From Tipula vernalis (taxonomy: Eukaryota > Arthropoda > Insecta > Diptera > Tipulidae), in assembly GCA_958295665.1 (NCBI GenBank), contig OY282560.1:102711930-102775929 (forward strand): a stretch of DNA of 64,000 nucleotides, written 5' to 3'. The first letter of the stretch is position 1. Each line of letters begins with the position of its first letter. The notes beneath the pieces were generated by a model. The model did not search any database, was not told the origin of the DNA, and saw only the letters and a list, made by a program, of their open reading frames with translations. Both the position numbers and the translations under genes were made by a program. Shown here one piece after another: positions 1 to 10,439 of the stretch.

Positions 1-765
1 GTATCAAATCGAGAACATTTTATGGCAGTCCAACTAAATACATGTACATAAATATTGTGTACCGATAAAAAATATTCCTCGCACAGCACACGTTGATAAT
101 TTTAATTGTTTGGCATGTTTATGGGAAAGATATTTTTAAATTTTGTATTTTATGACAGAAATAATTTGCATAAATAATTCTGATATGAGTATTAATAATA
201 ATTAATTTTTTAGATTATTTTGAATCGTAAAAATACTCGAATTAACACTAATTCATAATTTTTTTCAATAATTCTTGATTATGTTTTTGTTTGCTGTCAA
301 GAAGATGTATCCATAAAATTTGCTATAAAAAAAAAAATAACAAAATACTTTGTCTTTGTCTCTCTGATGGATTATTTTTTTGTCTTCTTCCAACTTCAAG
401 TCAGCTCAGTAAATTTTTCACAGTGGAATTGGGGCTTTAAGCGTGCCAAGAAAATAATCATTTTAAAAAATGTCAAATTGTTGGACGTAAGAAAACATGG
501 AGAATAAAAAAAATTAAATAATGGCCTGTTTAGAAAAATTCGTACAATTTTTTATATTTTACGTTTAACACATCCCTAAAAAATTTAGTTTTGTATAGTC
601 GGAATAAACTACGTCATTGTTTGTCTGGCAGTGCTTAATTAAAAGCTCGAAATAAAATTGTCGAATAAACAAAATATCGAATACAAATTTTGATTCAGTT
701 TTATAATATTGAATTATCAAATATCCCAAACAATTTCTTGAATGCTGTAATCTCGAAACACAAAA
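1..765. other. AT-rich DNA without recognisable feature
   Basis: No coding frame, RNA gene or clear repeat was recognised. The stretch is AT-rich with homopolymer runs and ends where the dispersed repeat of the next entry begins. Confidence 0.5.
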
Positions 766-769
766 ATTC

Positions 770-1150
770 CAATTGAAATGTTTTTATATGGGAATACCAT
801 CATATTCCCGAAAATAAAAATCCCCCCATGCCCCATTAAAAATGAAGGATACATTAAATTTTTGTTAACTACAATAGGAAAACAAACGGAAGCTACGTAA
901 TTTCATGTCATCCTTGCACAGAAAGAACCAATGCTTGAGGAGTTTTTATTTTAGGATGTGGAATACAAACGTAATTATTATTAAATGTAAATGTAAATAT
1001 TTTTGAAATTTTTCTGACGTTTTCCGGTCATCTTTGCGCAAAGGGTTCAATGCTAAGCGACTTTGGGGAGTTTTCTATTTTAGTATGTGAGTAATTATTA
1101 AAAACCACAAATTTTTTAAAAATATTACATTTTCTTTATTTTGGATAACG
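770..1150 (+). repeat. Dispersed repeat R, copy 1 (two subunits)
   Basis: Recurs in the same orientation at about 8195-8480 and 22780-23065, and in part at 46565-46675. Landmarks are TACCATCATATTCCC, AAATTTTTGTTAACTACAAT, and a block ending in GGAGTTTT..ATTTTAG.ATGTG that occurs twice in this copy, near 905-960 and 1015-1090. Copies 1 and 8.2 kb both end in TTGGATAACGATAC and bracket the gypsy-type element. No coding potential. It may be a tandem or satellite-like family; the class is not known. Confidence 0.7.
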
Positions 1151-1154
1151 ATAC

Positions 1155-1400
1155 TACCAACCTCAGAATGTTTGTATTATGTTATATAAAGAAATAATAA
1201 TAAAGGAAAAGGAGTCGTTGATAATATCGAGTGAAAGACAGACGTTTTATTGTTTTAATCGAAAAACGTGAATACGTGTTATAGTTCAAAAGTGGGATGA
1301 GCTAAAGCTTTATTAGTGATTGAATTTAAATATTAATTATTTAATTGAAAAACAGAAAATTATTAATATAAAATTACATTTATAAATTAATACAATTTAT
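1155..1400 (+). repeat. 5' LTR of gypsy-type retrotransposon (end approximate)
   Basis: The block from TACCAACCTCAGAAT to GTGTTATA (about 1155-1283) recurs at 7634-7711 plus 8145-8190 in direct orientation, so the two form an LTR pair around gag-pol. The right edge is uncertain. Homology with the 3' copy stops near 1283, but a primer-binding-like TGGCGATCGG lies at 1401, which would place the LTR end near 1400 and make the 3' copy terminally truncated. AATAAT/AATAAA-rich sequence inside could serve polyadenylation. Confidence 0.65.
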
Positions 1401-1410
1401 TGGCGATCGG
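1401..1410 (+). promoter_or_regulatory. Candidate tRNA primer binding site
   Basis: TGGCGATCGG starts with TGG, the complement of a tRNA CCA end, and resembles TGGCGA-type primer sites of insect gypsy elements. It lies upstream of gag as expected. The tRNA is not identified. Confidence 0.45.
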
Positions 1411-1448
1411 ATTAAATTGAATTTACTGAAGAAAAAAAAAATACAAAA

Positions 1449-1977
1449 ATGGCTACTTTAATGGAAATTTTGCCATAGACAGTGGCGGAGTTGCAAGATA
1501 AGTTGCAACAAAGTAATTTGAATAGTGAAGGTTCTAAAAAGGAATTACAACAGCGAATGCTGGAAACCATGATTGAACAGAATGTTGAACAGAAATTGGT
1601 GTTAGCTGAGTCGGAGCGGCAAAATACCAAGCGAAAAGAAGATGAACAATTATCTCGTCAACAATCATCGTATATGATACGAGAAAAAAATCGTGTGCGT
1701 GAAGATGATGAGGATAGTTTAGACACATCAGAGATAACGAGACGGCGGTATGGTAGAATTAAGCTACGTAAAATGGTAGCACCATTTAAGGGAATTGAAG
1801 GTGAATCGTTCGAGCTAATTGCCGAATCAATTCGAACAATAAAGAAAAAGTACGAGGTTGATGAAGATGAGATGCGATTGCAACTTTTTTTGCGATTGCT
1901 TAGAGGACCGTACTCGTAATTGGTTTTTATGTGACCCAAACAATTTAAAATTTAGTGTCGACGAAATACTATCAGGG
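1449..1977 (+). pseudogene. gag: Gag, N-terminal part (broken)
   Basis: Opens at an ATG at 1449 and meets an in-frame TAG at 1476. It then continues as a charged, Gln/Glu-rich helical segment beginning VAELQDKLQQSN that looks SAP-like and coiled coil-like, followed by a capsid-type stretch (PFKGIEGESF, LFLRLLRG). The frame shifts at about 1915, where the neighbouring frame carries on with NWFLCDPNN. The reading is then cut near 1975 by an inserted element and resumes at about 3236. Gag would package retrotransposon RNA into virus-like particles in the cytoplasm. With a nonsense codon, a frameshift and two insertions it cannot be functional. Confidence 0.7.
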
Positions 1978-3235
1978 TATCGATTTTGGTCGCAAAATGA
2001 GGATTGAGGATTGAGAATTTTGTATATGTACACGGCGTATAATATACATTTTGCTATTGTGTGCCGTCTAATATTTTTATTGTATTAGTGTGTTTTCTCA
2101 TGATGGTAAGTATCAAAAATAAGCTAAGCGGGTGAAATCGGTTCAACTTTTTGTTGCTTCCGCTCGCCTTGAGTTATTTTTCCCCTATCTTTTAACATGA
2201 GGAATTCATGTTTTTCTATCTATTATTGTTGTAAACGAGACATTCATTTTACTTCGTTATCAAAAATCCAAAACAATATACGCAATCAAAAAAATTGCTC
2301 GTGATCTTCAATATAAAAACCAAAAAGCAGCATAAATAAATAGTTTTTAATCTATACATTCTTCGTCAGCCACATTCATAATATTTTTAACTTTTTTTTC
2401 TTTTTTTTTGAATTTGAAAAATAAAAAAAAACAATTCAGTGTTATCTCATGCGTACGAAAGGAATGTTGTACATATTTTTATTTCCAGTAATTTTCTGTA
2501 AAGTTTAAAACTAATAAAATGGTAAATTGAATAATGATTTAAAGATAAATCAAAATTAGCTAAAAATGGAAAATAAGTCAGAAAAATATTTATAAACTAT
2601 AATTTTATTAATAATTTTAAATGATGAAAAGACACACGACGTACATCCTTCCTCTCCTGCGCTTGAATTAACACTAAGTCAAAATAACTAATTTACTTCT
2701 TATATTTTAAACAGTATATTTTATATCCCTCTTTTTCGTATTATTTTATCTCTCTTATTTGCATCATGTGTTAAATAAAAAACAAAAAAAGCCGCCCATT
2801 ATTTTTTTAGTTTTTTGTTTAACATCGAATAAGAGGGATAATGTAAAAAATATAAATAAATTAGTGATTTTGGGATGGGCAAGCAGGATGTACGTCGTAT
2901 GTCTTTTCATCATTTAAAATTATTAATAAAATTATAGTTTATAAATATTTTTCTGACTTATTTTCCATTTTTAGCTAATTTTGATTTATCTTTAAATCAT
3001 TATTCCATTTACCATTTTATTAGTTTTAAACTTTACAGAAAATTACTGGAAATAAAAATATGTACAACATTCCTTTCGTACGCATGAGATAACACTGAAT
3101 TGATTTTTTTATTTTTCAAATGTTATTTCTCTGTTTTTCTCTATTCTTTGGACACCAATACAATTTACCAATACTATTGCCTTCCGGTAATTCTCAACTC
3201 AATCCTCAAATTGCGACCAAAATCTCTACCCAGGG
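1975..3235. mobile_element. Non-autonomous TIR element inserted in gag
   Basis: Splits gag. The ends are inverted repeats: GATTTTGGTCGCAAAATGAG near 1982 against the reverse complement of CTCAAATTGCGACCAAAATC near 3205, each next to a GGGTA/TACCC edge. Outer bases CAGGG and CCCAG are hAT-like, but no clean 8-bp target duplication is seen, so the superfamily stays open. The body, from GATGGTAAGTAT at about 2102 to about 2390, and the right end recur at 13125-13668, defining a repeat family. No coding sequence. A large foldback sits inside. Confidence 0.7.
2413..3121. repeat. Foldback (long inverted repeat) nested in the gag insertion
   Basis: The left arm (about 2413-2650) and right arm (about 2886-3121) are near-perfect reverse complements, for example TCATGCGTACGAAAGGAATG against CATTCCTTTCGTACGCATGA. 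The loop of about 235 bp is itself partly palindromic and includes TCTCTTATTTGCATCATG, a sequence shared with the second family copy at 13.5 kb. That second copy lacks the long arms, so the arms are an addition to this copy. Confidence 0.85.
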
Positions 3236-3532
3236 AGTTGAATGATTTATTCAACACCAGAAAAAGTAAACCAAACAACGCAAATTATTCGAGGAAAGAG
3301 TTTGGAAAGATTCAGAAGATTTTTACGCCTATTACACCGACAAGATGATTTTGGCGGTACCATTGAAGTTCGAGGACGACGAATTGGTAGATGGTATTAT
3401 CGATGATATCCAAAATATTGGATTACAAAATCAAGCACGATTACAGTGCTACCAAAAGCCAAAACAGTTATTGTTGGCATTCATAAAAATTGTAAAACCG
3501 TCGAATACAACGTTGAGAGGTAAATTTGAACA
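3236..3532 (+). pseudogene. gag: Gag, middle part (broken)
   Basis: Resumes the gag reading with ELNDLFNTRKSK in one frame, then shifts near 3300-3345 into a second frame carrying MILAVPLKFEDDELVDGI and LQCYQKPKQLLLAF. The acidic and hydrophobic pattern and the position between capsid and zinc knuckles fit the C-terminal capsid region. It is interrupted at 3533 by an inverted pair of MITEs and resumes at 4211. Confidence 0.6.
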
Positions 3533-4210
3533 GGGCTGGGATTTTGCACAAAAAGCGAGAAGCTAGTTTTGTGTCTCTTTTAGTTAAACTGAATATGAAC
3601 ACTATTTCGCTCAGTAGAAATGTGTTTTATTATTGCGATCTCAACTAGTAAAAATAAAATGATATTCTATTTCAACTATCATTCGTCTGTGTCTCTCACC
3701 AACGAAGGTACGTGGTCGAAGCGGAGAAAAGGAGATAGCTCTTATACATAATATAATTGACTGAGATCGCAATAGAAAAAGTGACATAGACCGAATGAAA
3801 TGAAGTAAAATTTATTCTTTTAAAAAGAGAAATAAACTCTCTTCTCGCCTTTTGTGCAAAATCTCACTCCAGGGGTGGGATTTTGCACAAAAGGCGAGAA
3901 GAGAATTTATCTCTCTTTTTAAAAGAATAAGTTTTTACTCCATTTCATTCGGACAATGTCGCTTTTTCTATTGCGATCTCAGTCAATTATATTATGTATA
4001 AGAGCTATCTCCTTTTCTCCGCTTCGACCACGTACCTTCGTTGGTGAGAGACACAGACGAATGCTAGTTGAAATAGAATATCATTTTATTTTGGATAGTT
4101 GAGATCGCATTAATAAAATATATTTCTACTGAGCGAAATAGTGTTCGTATTCAGTTTAAGTAAAAGAGACACAAAACTCGCTTCTCGCTTTTTGTGCAAA
4201 ATCCCAGTCC
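3533..4210. mobile_element. Two MITE copies in inverted tandem, inserted in gag
   Basis: Copy A (3533-3871) and copy B (3872-4210) are reverse complements over about 338 bp. Each copy is also bounded by its own terminal inverted repeat: CTGGGATTTTGCACAAAAAG at the outer ends and the reverse complement of TTTTGTGCAAAATCTCACTC at the centre. Thus two whole elements abut head to head rather than one simple hairpin. No transposase is present. Gag sequence flanks both sides. No convincing target duplication is visible. Confidence 0.85.
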
Positions 4211-4522
4211 AGTTCGATGATAAATCAAAGAGTGAAAAACAAGCCGGTAGTGGTTTCAAATCAGAACAACGTGAAGGCGGTAGTGTTAAGCTGTCAACTT
4301 GTTGGGGAATAAGATGTAATAATTGCGGTGAGCGAGGACATCTTTCGAAAGTGTGAAAAACCGAAACGCGCGAACAATTCATGTTTTCGATGCGGAGAAA
4401 TAGGACACAAATTAGGGGAATGTCAAAACGAAAGGAAAAAACAAGTGAATAACATGAATGAGGGTAAAGAAATTGGGGTAACGCAAAACTGTTCCGTATT
4501 TGCGGATGAACATCCAATTTAA
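4211..4522 (+). pseudogene. gag: Gag nucleocapsid with two CCHC zinc knuckles (frameshifted)
   Basis: Two CX2CX4HX4C knuckles are visible. The first begins CNNCGERGHL at about 4315 and its last Cys lies in the neighbouring frame (near 4355). The second reads CFRCGEIGHKLGEC at about 4381-4422. Such knuckles bind retroelement RNA during packaging. A single frameshift in the first knuckle breaks the protein. The reading ends at a TAA (4520), immediately before the protease frame. Confidence 0.8.
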
Positions 4523-4790
4523 ATGACGGCATTGATCGATTCTGGAAGCCCGGTAACTTTAGTTAAGGTGTGTAAAATAGTGAAACCTGAATTAATTAAG
4601 CCAATCGGAGATAAAAAAGATTTAACGGGTATTAATAATAGTAAAGTCAAGTGTATTGGTATAATAAATGTCAATGTTCTAATATTTGGGAATTTATATA
4701 ATATTGATTGTACTGTGGTTGAGAATAATACTATATGATGGTAGAATTGTTGTTGGGAATAGATTTTCTTCGAATCGCAAAAGCAGAATT
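4523..4790 (+). pseudogene. pol: Retropepsin-like aspartic protease
   Basis: The retroviral-type aspartic protease signature ALIDSGSPV lies directly after gag (about 4529-4555). Its usual C-terminal partner LLLGIDFL lies near 4747-4770 in the next overlapping frame, so a frameshift at about 4735 splits the domain. The enzyme would mature the Gag-Pol polyprotein as a homodimer. The active-site Asp is present, but the frame break and downstream stops make it a relic. No ATG is expected here, since pol is normally made by readthrough or frameshift from gag. Confidence 0.75.
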
Positions 4791-4859
4791 AAAAATTGAG
4801 GATCACAAAATTAATTTGGAAACAGAATTTTGTCAAGAGCTAATGCATATAGATTTAAT

Positions 4860-6254
4860 TGAAAATCCATTAGAAAATCAAATAAAAATAAATAATTCCC
4901 TAAATATTGATACGAAATCTGAAATATATCAAATGATAAATGATAACTATTTCAGTACCAAGAAACCAAATGTTCCTAAAGTCAAATTTGAAATGCACAT
5001 CGAATTAGCGCACGATAAGCTAATTACAGCAGCACCAAGGCCATTGGCATATGCGGAACGAGATATTGTTGCTAAAATGTTGGATGAATTATTGGAAAAG
5101 GGATTCATACGAGTCAGCGAATCTAAATATTGTTCGCCGATAGTGCTTATAAAAAATAAAAATAAAGAAGAATATCGCTTATGTGTAGACTATTGAGCTC
5201 TCAATAAAATAACGGTGAAGAGTAATTATCCTTTACCAATTATCGAGTATATCTTGGAATTTTTACATAACAAAAGATATTTTACATCACTGGACCTGAA
5301 ATCTGGATTCCATCACCTAACAATTGCTCCAGATTCGATACCATAGACATCATTTGTCACCCCTTTTGGCCAGTATGAATATTTACAATTACCATTTGGA
5401 TTAAAAAATGGGCCAGCAGAGTTCCAGAAATATGTCAATAAAATTTTTGCTCAATTGATTGCAGAACGTAAAGTGGTCATATACTATATATCGATGACAT
5501 TTTCATCGCAACGAAGGAGATTGGTGAACACTTAGAAATCTTGTACCAAGTATTAAAATTGCTTTCCGCAAATTTGTTGGAATTAAGATTAAATAAATGT
5601 GAGTTCCTGTATACACAAATTGATTACCTGGGATATTCTATTAATGAAAAGGGTATTCGTCCCAATGACCGTAACATCAGTGCTATTGAAGAGTATCCGG
5701 TGCTAAGAAACAACAAGGAGATCCAGAGTTTTTTGGGTTTATGATCGTACTTCCGGAAATTTATAGAAGGGTTTGCATTGATTGCCAAACCATTACAAGA
5801 TTTGTTGCGCAGGAATGCGGAATATATATTTGGACAGGATGAAATGAACTCATTTGAATCATTGAAGAGGACATTAATTGAAAGCCCGATACTTGCGATA
5901 TATTCATCTAATGACGACACAGAGGTGCATTGCAATGCCAGCAGTATAGGATTCGATGCAATTCTACTACAAAAGAAAAAAGATGGAAAGTGGCATCCAA
6001 TTAGTTATTTCTCAAGACGCACAACAGAGAATGAATCGAGGTTACACTCTTATGAATTGGAGTGTTTAGCAATCATATACGCATTCCGAAGATTTCGCAT
6101 TTTTTTGCATGGTCGAGAATTTAAGGTGTACACAGATTGCGATGCAATTACTCTGACATTAAATAAAAAGGATGTTCGTCCAAAAATTACACGATGGGCC
6201 TTGGAAATGCAAGAGTATAATTATACGATTCATCATCGAAAGGGAGATCAATGA
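4860..6254 (+). pseudogene. pol: Reverse transcriptase and RNase H (broken)
   Basis: The RT starts with the connecting segment and EKGFIRVSESKYCSP (about 5095-5140). It continues through RLCVDY with a stop at 5194, SLDLKSGFHHL, a stop near 5344, then FGQYEYLQLPFGLKNGPAEF. The catalytic Tyr-Ile-Asp-Asp lies near 5491-5502 after a frameshift. Motif FLYTQIDYLGY and FLGL/SYFRKFIEGF follow, with another stop near 5742. The RNase H part shows CNAS where TDAS is usual, ELECLAIIYA and YTDCDA. The reaction would be copying of element RNA to DNA and removal of the RNA strand. At least three nonsense codons and several shifts prevent activity. Order PR-RT-RH-IN identifies Ty3/gypsy rather than copia. 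Confidence 0.85.
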
Positions 6255-7537
6255 AACACGCTGATGCATTGAGTCGAATTCAGAGTGTCTTAGTAATTCA
6301 CGATAATCCTTTTGAGGAAACATTGGCCTTATTGCAATCAAAAGTTCCAAAGCTTGAAGAATTACGAAAGCAAATTGAGTTAGCTGAAAGTTCGCTTTAT
6401 GAGCTACGAGATGGATTGATCTACAAAAAGATCAATAAAAATAAAATACGTTTTTTTGTGCCAGAGTCGATGCAAAATCAAGTGATTAAAAACTCTCAAG
6501 ATCTCATGGTGCATATTGGATTGAAGAAGACGATGGAGGTAATAGGAAGACATTATTGGTTTCCCAATATGTCCAGCATCGTAAAACAATACATCCAGAA
6601 TTGCTTGAAATGTATTAAGTACAATTTACCAACGGGGAAGGTAGAAGGTTTTCTTCACAGCATTCCTAAAGGAGATCAACCTTTTGAAATCGTGCATGCC
6701 GATTTTTATGGTCCGTTGGGCATGACTAAGCAAAAGAAGCGGTTTATATTGGGTATCATTGGCGGTTTTTCGAAACATATTCGATTGTTTGCAACCAAAA
6801 CCACGAGTGCTAAAGATACCATCGAGTGTTTAAAGCAATATTTTAGACAGTTTAGTCGTCCTGATAAAGTAATTACGGACAGAGGCAGTAATTTTACTTC
6901 GCATGAGTTTAAGAACTACTTAAAGCAAAATTGTGTACAACATATTTTGGTTGCTAGTGCCGCGTCACATGCAAATGGACAAATTGAACGATTTAATCGC
7001 ACTTTAACGCCTATGATAGCAAAGTTGGTCGATGCCGAACAAAAAATCGAGTGGGACCAAGCCCTGGAACAGGTAGAGTTTGCGTACAACACTAGTGAGC
7101 ATAGAACGACGAAATTGACACCATCCTTGATATTATTTGGAAGAAATCTGAGTGGTCCCGTAAATGATAAGCTTCGTGAATTTCTCGAAAGAGAAAACAA
7201 ATTAGATGATGTTCCGGAAAACATTAACGCAATTCGGGAAACTGCCCGTATCATTGAAGCATCACAAGCGTATAGTCGAGAATATGTGAATAGTCATCGA
7301 AAGGAAGCTGTTACGTTTAATGAAGGTGATTTAATCGTCTTGAAGAATGTGGACACTACTCCGGATATTAACAAAAAACTAATTCCAAAATACAGAGGGC
7401 CATATCAAGTTAAGAAAATATTGGGTAATGATCGATATTTAATTGGGGATGTCGCTGGATTCAGCATTACAAGCCGGCCGTTTGAAGGTGTATATGACAT
7501 TACTCGCATGAAACCATTTATTAAATTGTCAGGCTAA
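6251..7537 (+). pseudogene. pol: Gypsy-type integrase (long open frame)
   Basis: A 428-codon frame joined to RNase H by one frameshift at 6250, beginning KHADALSR as in the normal RH-IN junction. It has the HHCC zinc-binding module (VHIGLKKTMEVIGRHYWFP then CLKC, about residues 94-125), followed by the D,D-35-E core: VHADFYGPLG, VITDRGSNFTS and GQIERFNRTL. A basic C-terminal region (GDLIVLKNVD, PKYRGPYQVKKI) ends at a natural TAA. All catalytic residues are present, so this part decayed least. It would insert the cDNA into chromosomes. No env frame follows. Confidence 0.85.
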
Positions 7538-7540
7538 CAT

Positions 7541-7630
7541 TAATTGGTCGTTATTAATTATTAAAACCGGAGACGGTTTCAGTCAGGTTGGCCGAATTGT
7601 TAGGTTAAACAACCCAGATTTATATTAAGG
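7541..7630 (+). other. Retrotransposon 3' untranslated segment
   Basis: A short stretch between the integrase stop and the 3' LTR. It contains AAAACCGGAGACGG, the only purine-rich run that could be part of a polypurine tract, though it is not directly at the LTR edge. Confidence 0.35.
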
Positions 7631-8190
7631 TGTACCAACCTCAGAATATTTGTATTATGTTATATAAAGAAATAATAATAAAGTAAAAGGAGTCGTTGAT
7701 AATATCGAGTGTTAAGCATTGACCAGCGAATCTTTAAGCATCCGTAGCAAAACCTTACAGAATTTAACGAAAATATATTGTTAAGGAAATTTTGACAGAT
7801 CGCCCAGCGAATCCGTAACACGATTTGACAACAAAAAACAAGGGATATTCGTAATTGTATTTTGCAATAATTGTTTTGTCACATTACACTACATAATATA
7901 TTATGTACATATTTGAAATATATATAAAACATTATTTTAATTAATAAAACATAAATAGACCATGTTTCACTGTTTGACGTTTCTTCCTTCGTAATTTTCG
8001 CTCTTATTAAAGAATGTTAAATGACAATTCAAATTTAACGAAACTGAACGAAAAGTTCTTAAAGTTTCGCTGGTCAGTAACATGCATGTTCCTATGGTCG
8101 CATTCTTACTTAAATTTCTTAAAGACTCGCTGGTCAATGCTTAATACAGACGTTTTATTGTTTTAACCGAAAAACGTGTCTAGTGTTATA
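7631..8190 (+). repeat. 3' LTR, split by a MITE and probably truncated
   Basis: TGTACCAACCTCAGAAT to ATATCGAGTG (7631-7711) matches the 5' LTR, and ACAGACGTTTTATTGTTTTA to GTGTTATA (about 8146-8190) continues the match. Between them lies a 425-bp element. After 8190 the sequence enters repeat R, not the remaining 5' LTR sequence (about 1284-1400). Flanking ATAC occurs on both sides of the whole retrotransposon and may be a short target duplication. Confidence 0.7.
7716..8140. mobile_element. MITE with TTAA target duplication (piggyBac-like)
   Basis: The ends are inverted repeats GCATTGACCAGCGAATCTTT and, in reverse complement, GCATTGACCAGCGAGTCTTT: one mismatch, about 24 bp. TTAA occurs immediately on both sides (7712-7715 and 8141-8144). 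Exact TTAA duplication is the hallmark of piggyBac transposition. There is no coding sequence, so it is non-autonomous. It interrupts the 3' LTR and is therefore younger than the retrotransposon. Confidence 0.85.
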
Positions 8191-8194
8191 ATAC

Positions 8195-8480
8195 CAACCC
8201 ATAAACGGGATACCATCGTATTCCCAAAAATAAAAATCCCAAAAAATGTAAAATAACGTGCCCCATTCAAAAGGGGACCCCATTAAATTTTTGTTAACTA
8301 CAATATGAAAACAAAAGGAATCTACAAAATGTTTTGCCATCCTTGCGCAAAAGGTCCAATGCTAAGCGACTTTGAGGAGTTCTTATTTTAGTATGTGTGT
8401 AATTATTCTAAAACGCAAATTGTTTTACAAATGTTTCAAATGTTGTTTTAAAAAAAATTAATTTGGATAACGATACCAAC
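8195..8480 (+). repeat. Dispersed repeat R, copy 2
   Basis: Same orientation as copy 1: GGGATACCATCGTATTCCC, AAATTTTTGTTAACTACAAT, CGACTTTGAGGAGTTCTTAT and TTGGATAACGATACCAACCC. It contains one subunit rather than two. Lying directly after the 3' LTR, it makes the retrotransposon look inserted between two tandem R units. Confidence 0.7.
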
Positions 8481-8484
8481 CCAA

Positions 8485-10165
8485 ATAAAAACTGCTATAA
8501 TTTGAATAAAAAAATAACATAATCGGATTAAATCGGACAATAAAAGAATTCAATATGCTAAACTTCATGATCAAACGTTAAAAATTGTGACCTCAAATCA
8601 ATAAACAATTTTGAAAAATTTGCAATATTTGCGATTCCAGATAATTCGAGGTGTCGATTTCGAGATTATAAAATTTCAGTATTTCGATATTTTGAAATTT
8701 GAGATTTCTATTTCGATGTGTGATTTGGACAAGGGCTTAGACTGATGTGGAATTTTTTAGAAGGTTTAGCAATCTGTACCTTTAGAATTTATTCCGGTTT
8801 GTGTTCTATGTTGGGCTAATTCCTAAATTCCCATAACCGATACATCGGTTTGAATATACGAATTAAGCGAAACATTTATTTAACAATTGTCAGAAAAATT
8901 ACCGAATTTACATTGGAAAATCATAATTTTATCAATTTCCATTCAAATCAAAATGTTACCAAATTAATTGAAAAGTTCACATCTATATAAGACATTGTAT
9001 CTAGCAGTCTACAATTGTAGCGTCGACTTAATCTTTACAATATAGATTTTATATTTTAGAATTTAAAATGAAATTAGAACAAAATTTGTTTGTGGATGTT
9101 GTTTACGCATAAATTGTCATCGTATTTTCTTTATCGTGTTCTCGCGGAATCTGAGACATGAAAAGTTACCAAAACATAAAATGTATGCACATGCAAATGT
9201 AGATGAATAAATAGCTAATACTAAAATGCGATTTACCACAGCAATTTTAAACTAGAAATAAAAAATATTATTGTTCTACAATATGTACATATCTATAGAT
9301 AAGAAATGTATTAAATTACGATTTTTGGTTGAATTTATTTATAAAAAATATTAAAACAGAACACTTTTGATATTGTGTTGTGGTAAATGCTAATTTGAAT
9401 GCGCGTCACGTAACACGTTTCATTGATTTTGTCGTAATTTTAATTTTTTACTAAAAACATTTATCATGTTGGTCGGGGTATAGTAGTATTCCAAGGAAAT
9501 TCAAAAATGTAATAGAATTTAAAATTTTTATTTATGGCGGATATACATTTCATTAAAGTTGCTGGATGGAGTTGTAATTCAAATTTTTTTTTTAAAGCGT
9601 ATTATGACACAACAACAAAAAATTATTAATTCGTGAACAGGAAAGCCATCTTGCTTTGTGTTCTTTATAAGCAGATTCACAGCCATATTAAAGACATACA
9701 ATTTTTACAAAACATAAAAGAAAGATTCTCGGTCAAGCTTCTAATCTAAACTTCCAAACAAAATTTTTAATCCTTAAATACCAATTTCTTAATATTTGGT
9801 TTGAAAAGATTTCCTCCATCTCAGCCTTAACTTACAAACAAATCGTTGAAATCGAACGATTGTAAAATTTTTGAAATCAAAATACTGCAAATTTTAAAAT
9901 GAAAAATTTATAAAATGAAAAAATTTGCAGAAATCATTTAACGAATTTTGAAAATTTTATCAACTATATTGGTGTTAAGTTTTAAAACAAAAGATTATCT
10001 TATACAATTTAGAACATAGGATTTGAGAAATTCGTTTAATTTTTTTAAGCTCTAAAGCGCTTTATCCATTGAAAAACGGAAAGAAAAATCGGATCTAGCT
10101 TTTTCGATACAATTCCGAAATGTTTACTTTTTTTCGTTAAAATATTCTGCTTCTTGACCGAAATG
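8485..10165. other. AT-rich DNA without recognisable feature
   Basis: No gene or RNA was recognised. Short motifs such as ATTTCGA recur around 8600-8710, but no period is convincing. Confidence 0.5.
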
Positions 10166-10167
10166 TA

Positions 10168-10349
10168 CCATAAAATACTGTTTTCAATTTAAAAAATTCA
10201 AAAACATTTTTAATTGGCTGAGAAAATGAAAATTTAAGTTTTTTCGTCCGAAATAAATTATTTAGAATCGAAAAAATTGTATTTTCATTTTCTCAGCCAA
10301 TTAAAATTTGTTTAGAATTTTTTAAATTGAACTTAGTATATTGTATGGC
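10168..10349. repeat. Inverted repeat (hairpin), arms about 80 bp
   Basis: Left arm 10168-10247 and right arm 10262-10349 pair imperfectly. The core TTTTAATTGGCTGAGAAAAT against ATTTTCTCAGCCAATTAAAA is almost exact, separated by a short spacer. It could be a MITE remnant. No coding sequence or target duplication was recognised. Confidence 0.75.
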
Positions 10350-10439
10350 ATAGTTTCAGTTGTTTATAAGGTTGTTTTGAATGGCCTGAGTTAGAACGGT
10401 TCAAAAGATATTAGCATTAAAACAAAATTTTTTTTAGGG

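Noticed and set aside
3100..3348. 82-codon frame ahead of the resumed gag
   Set aside because: Its first half is the tail of the inserted element; only the part after about 3236 is gag.
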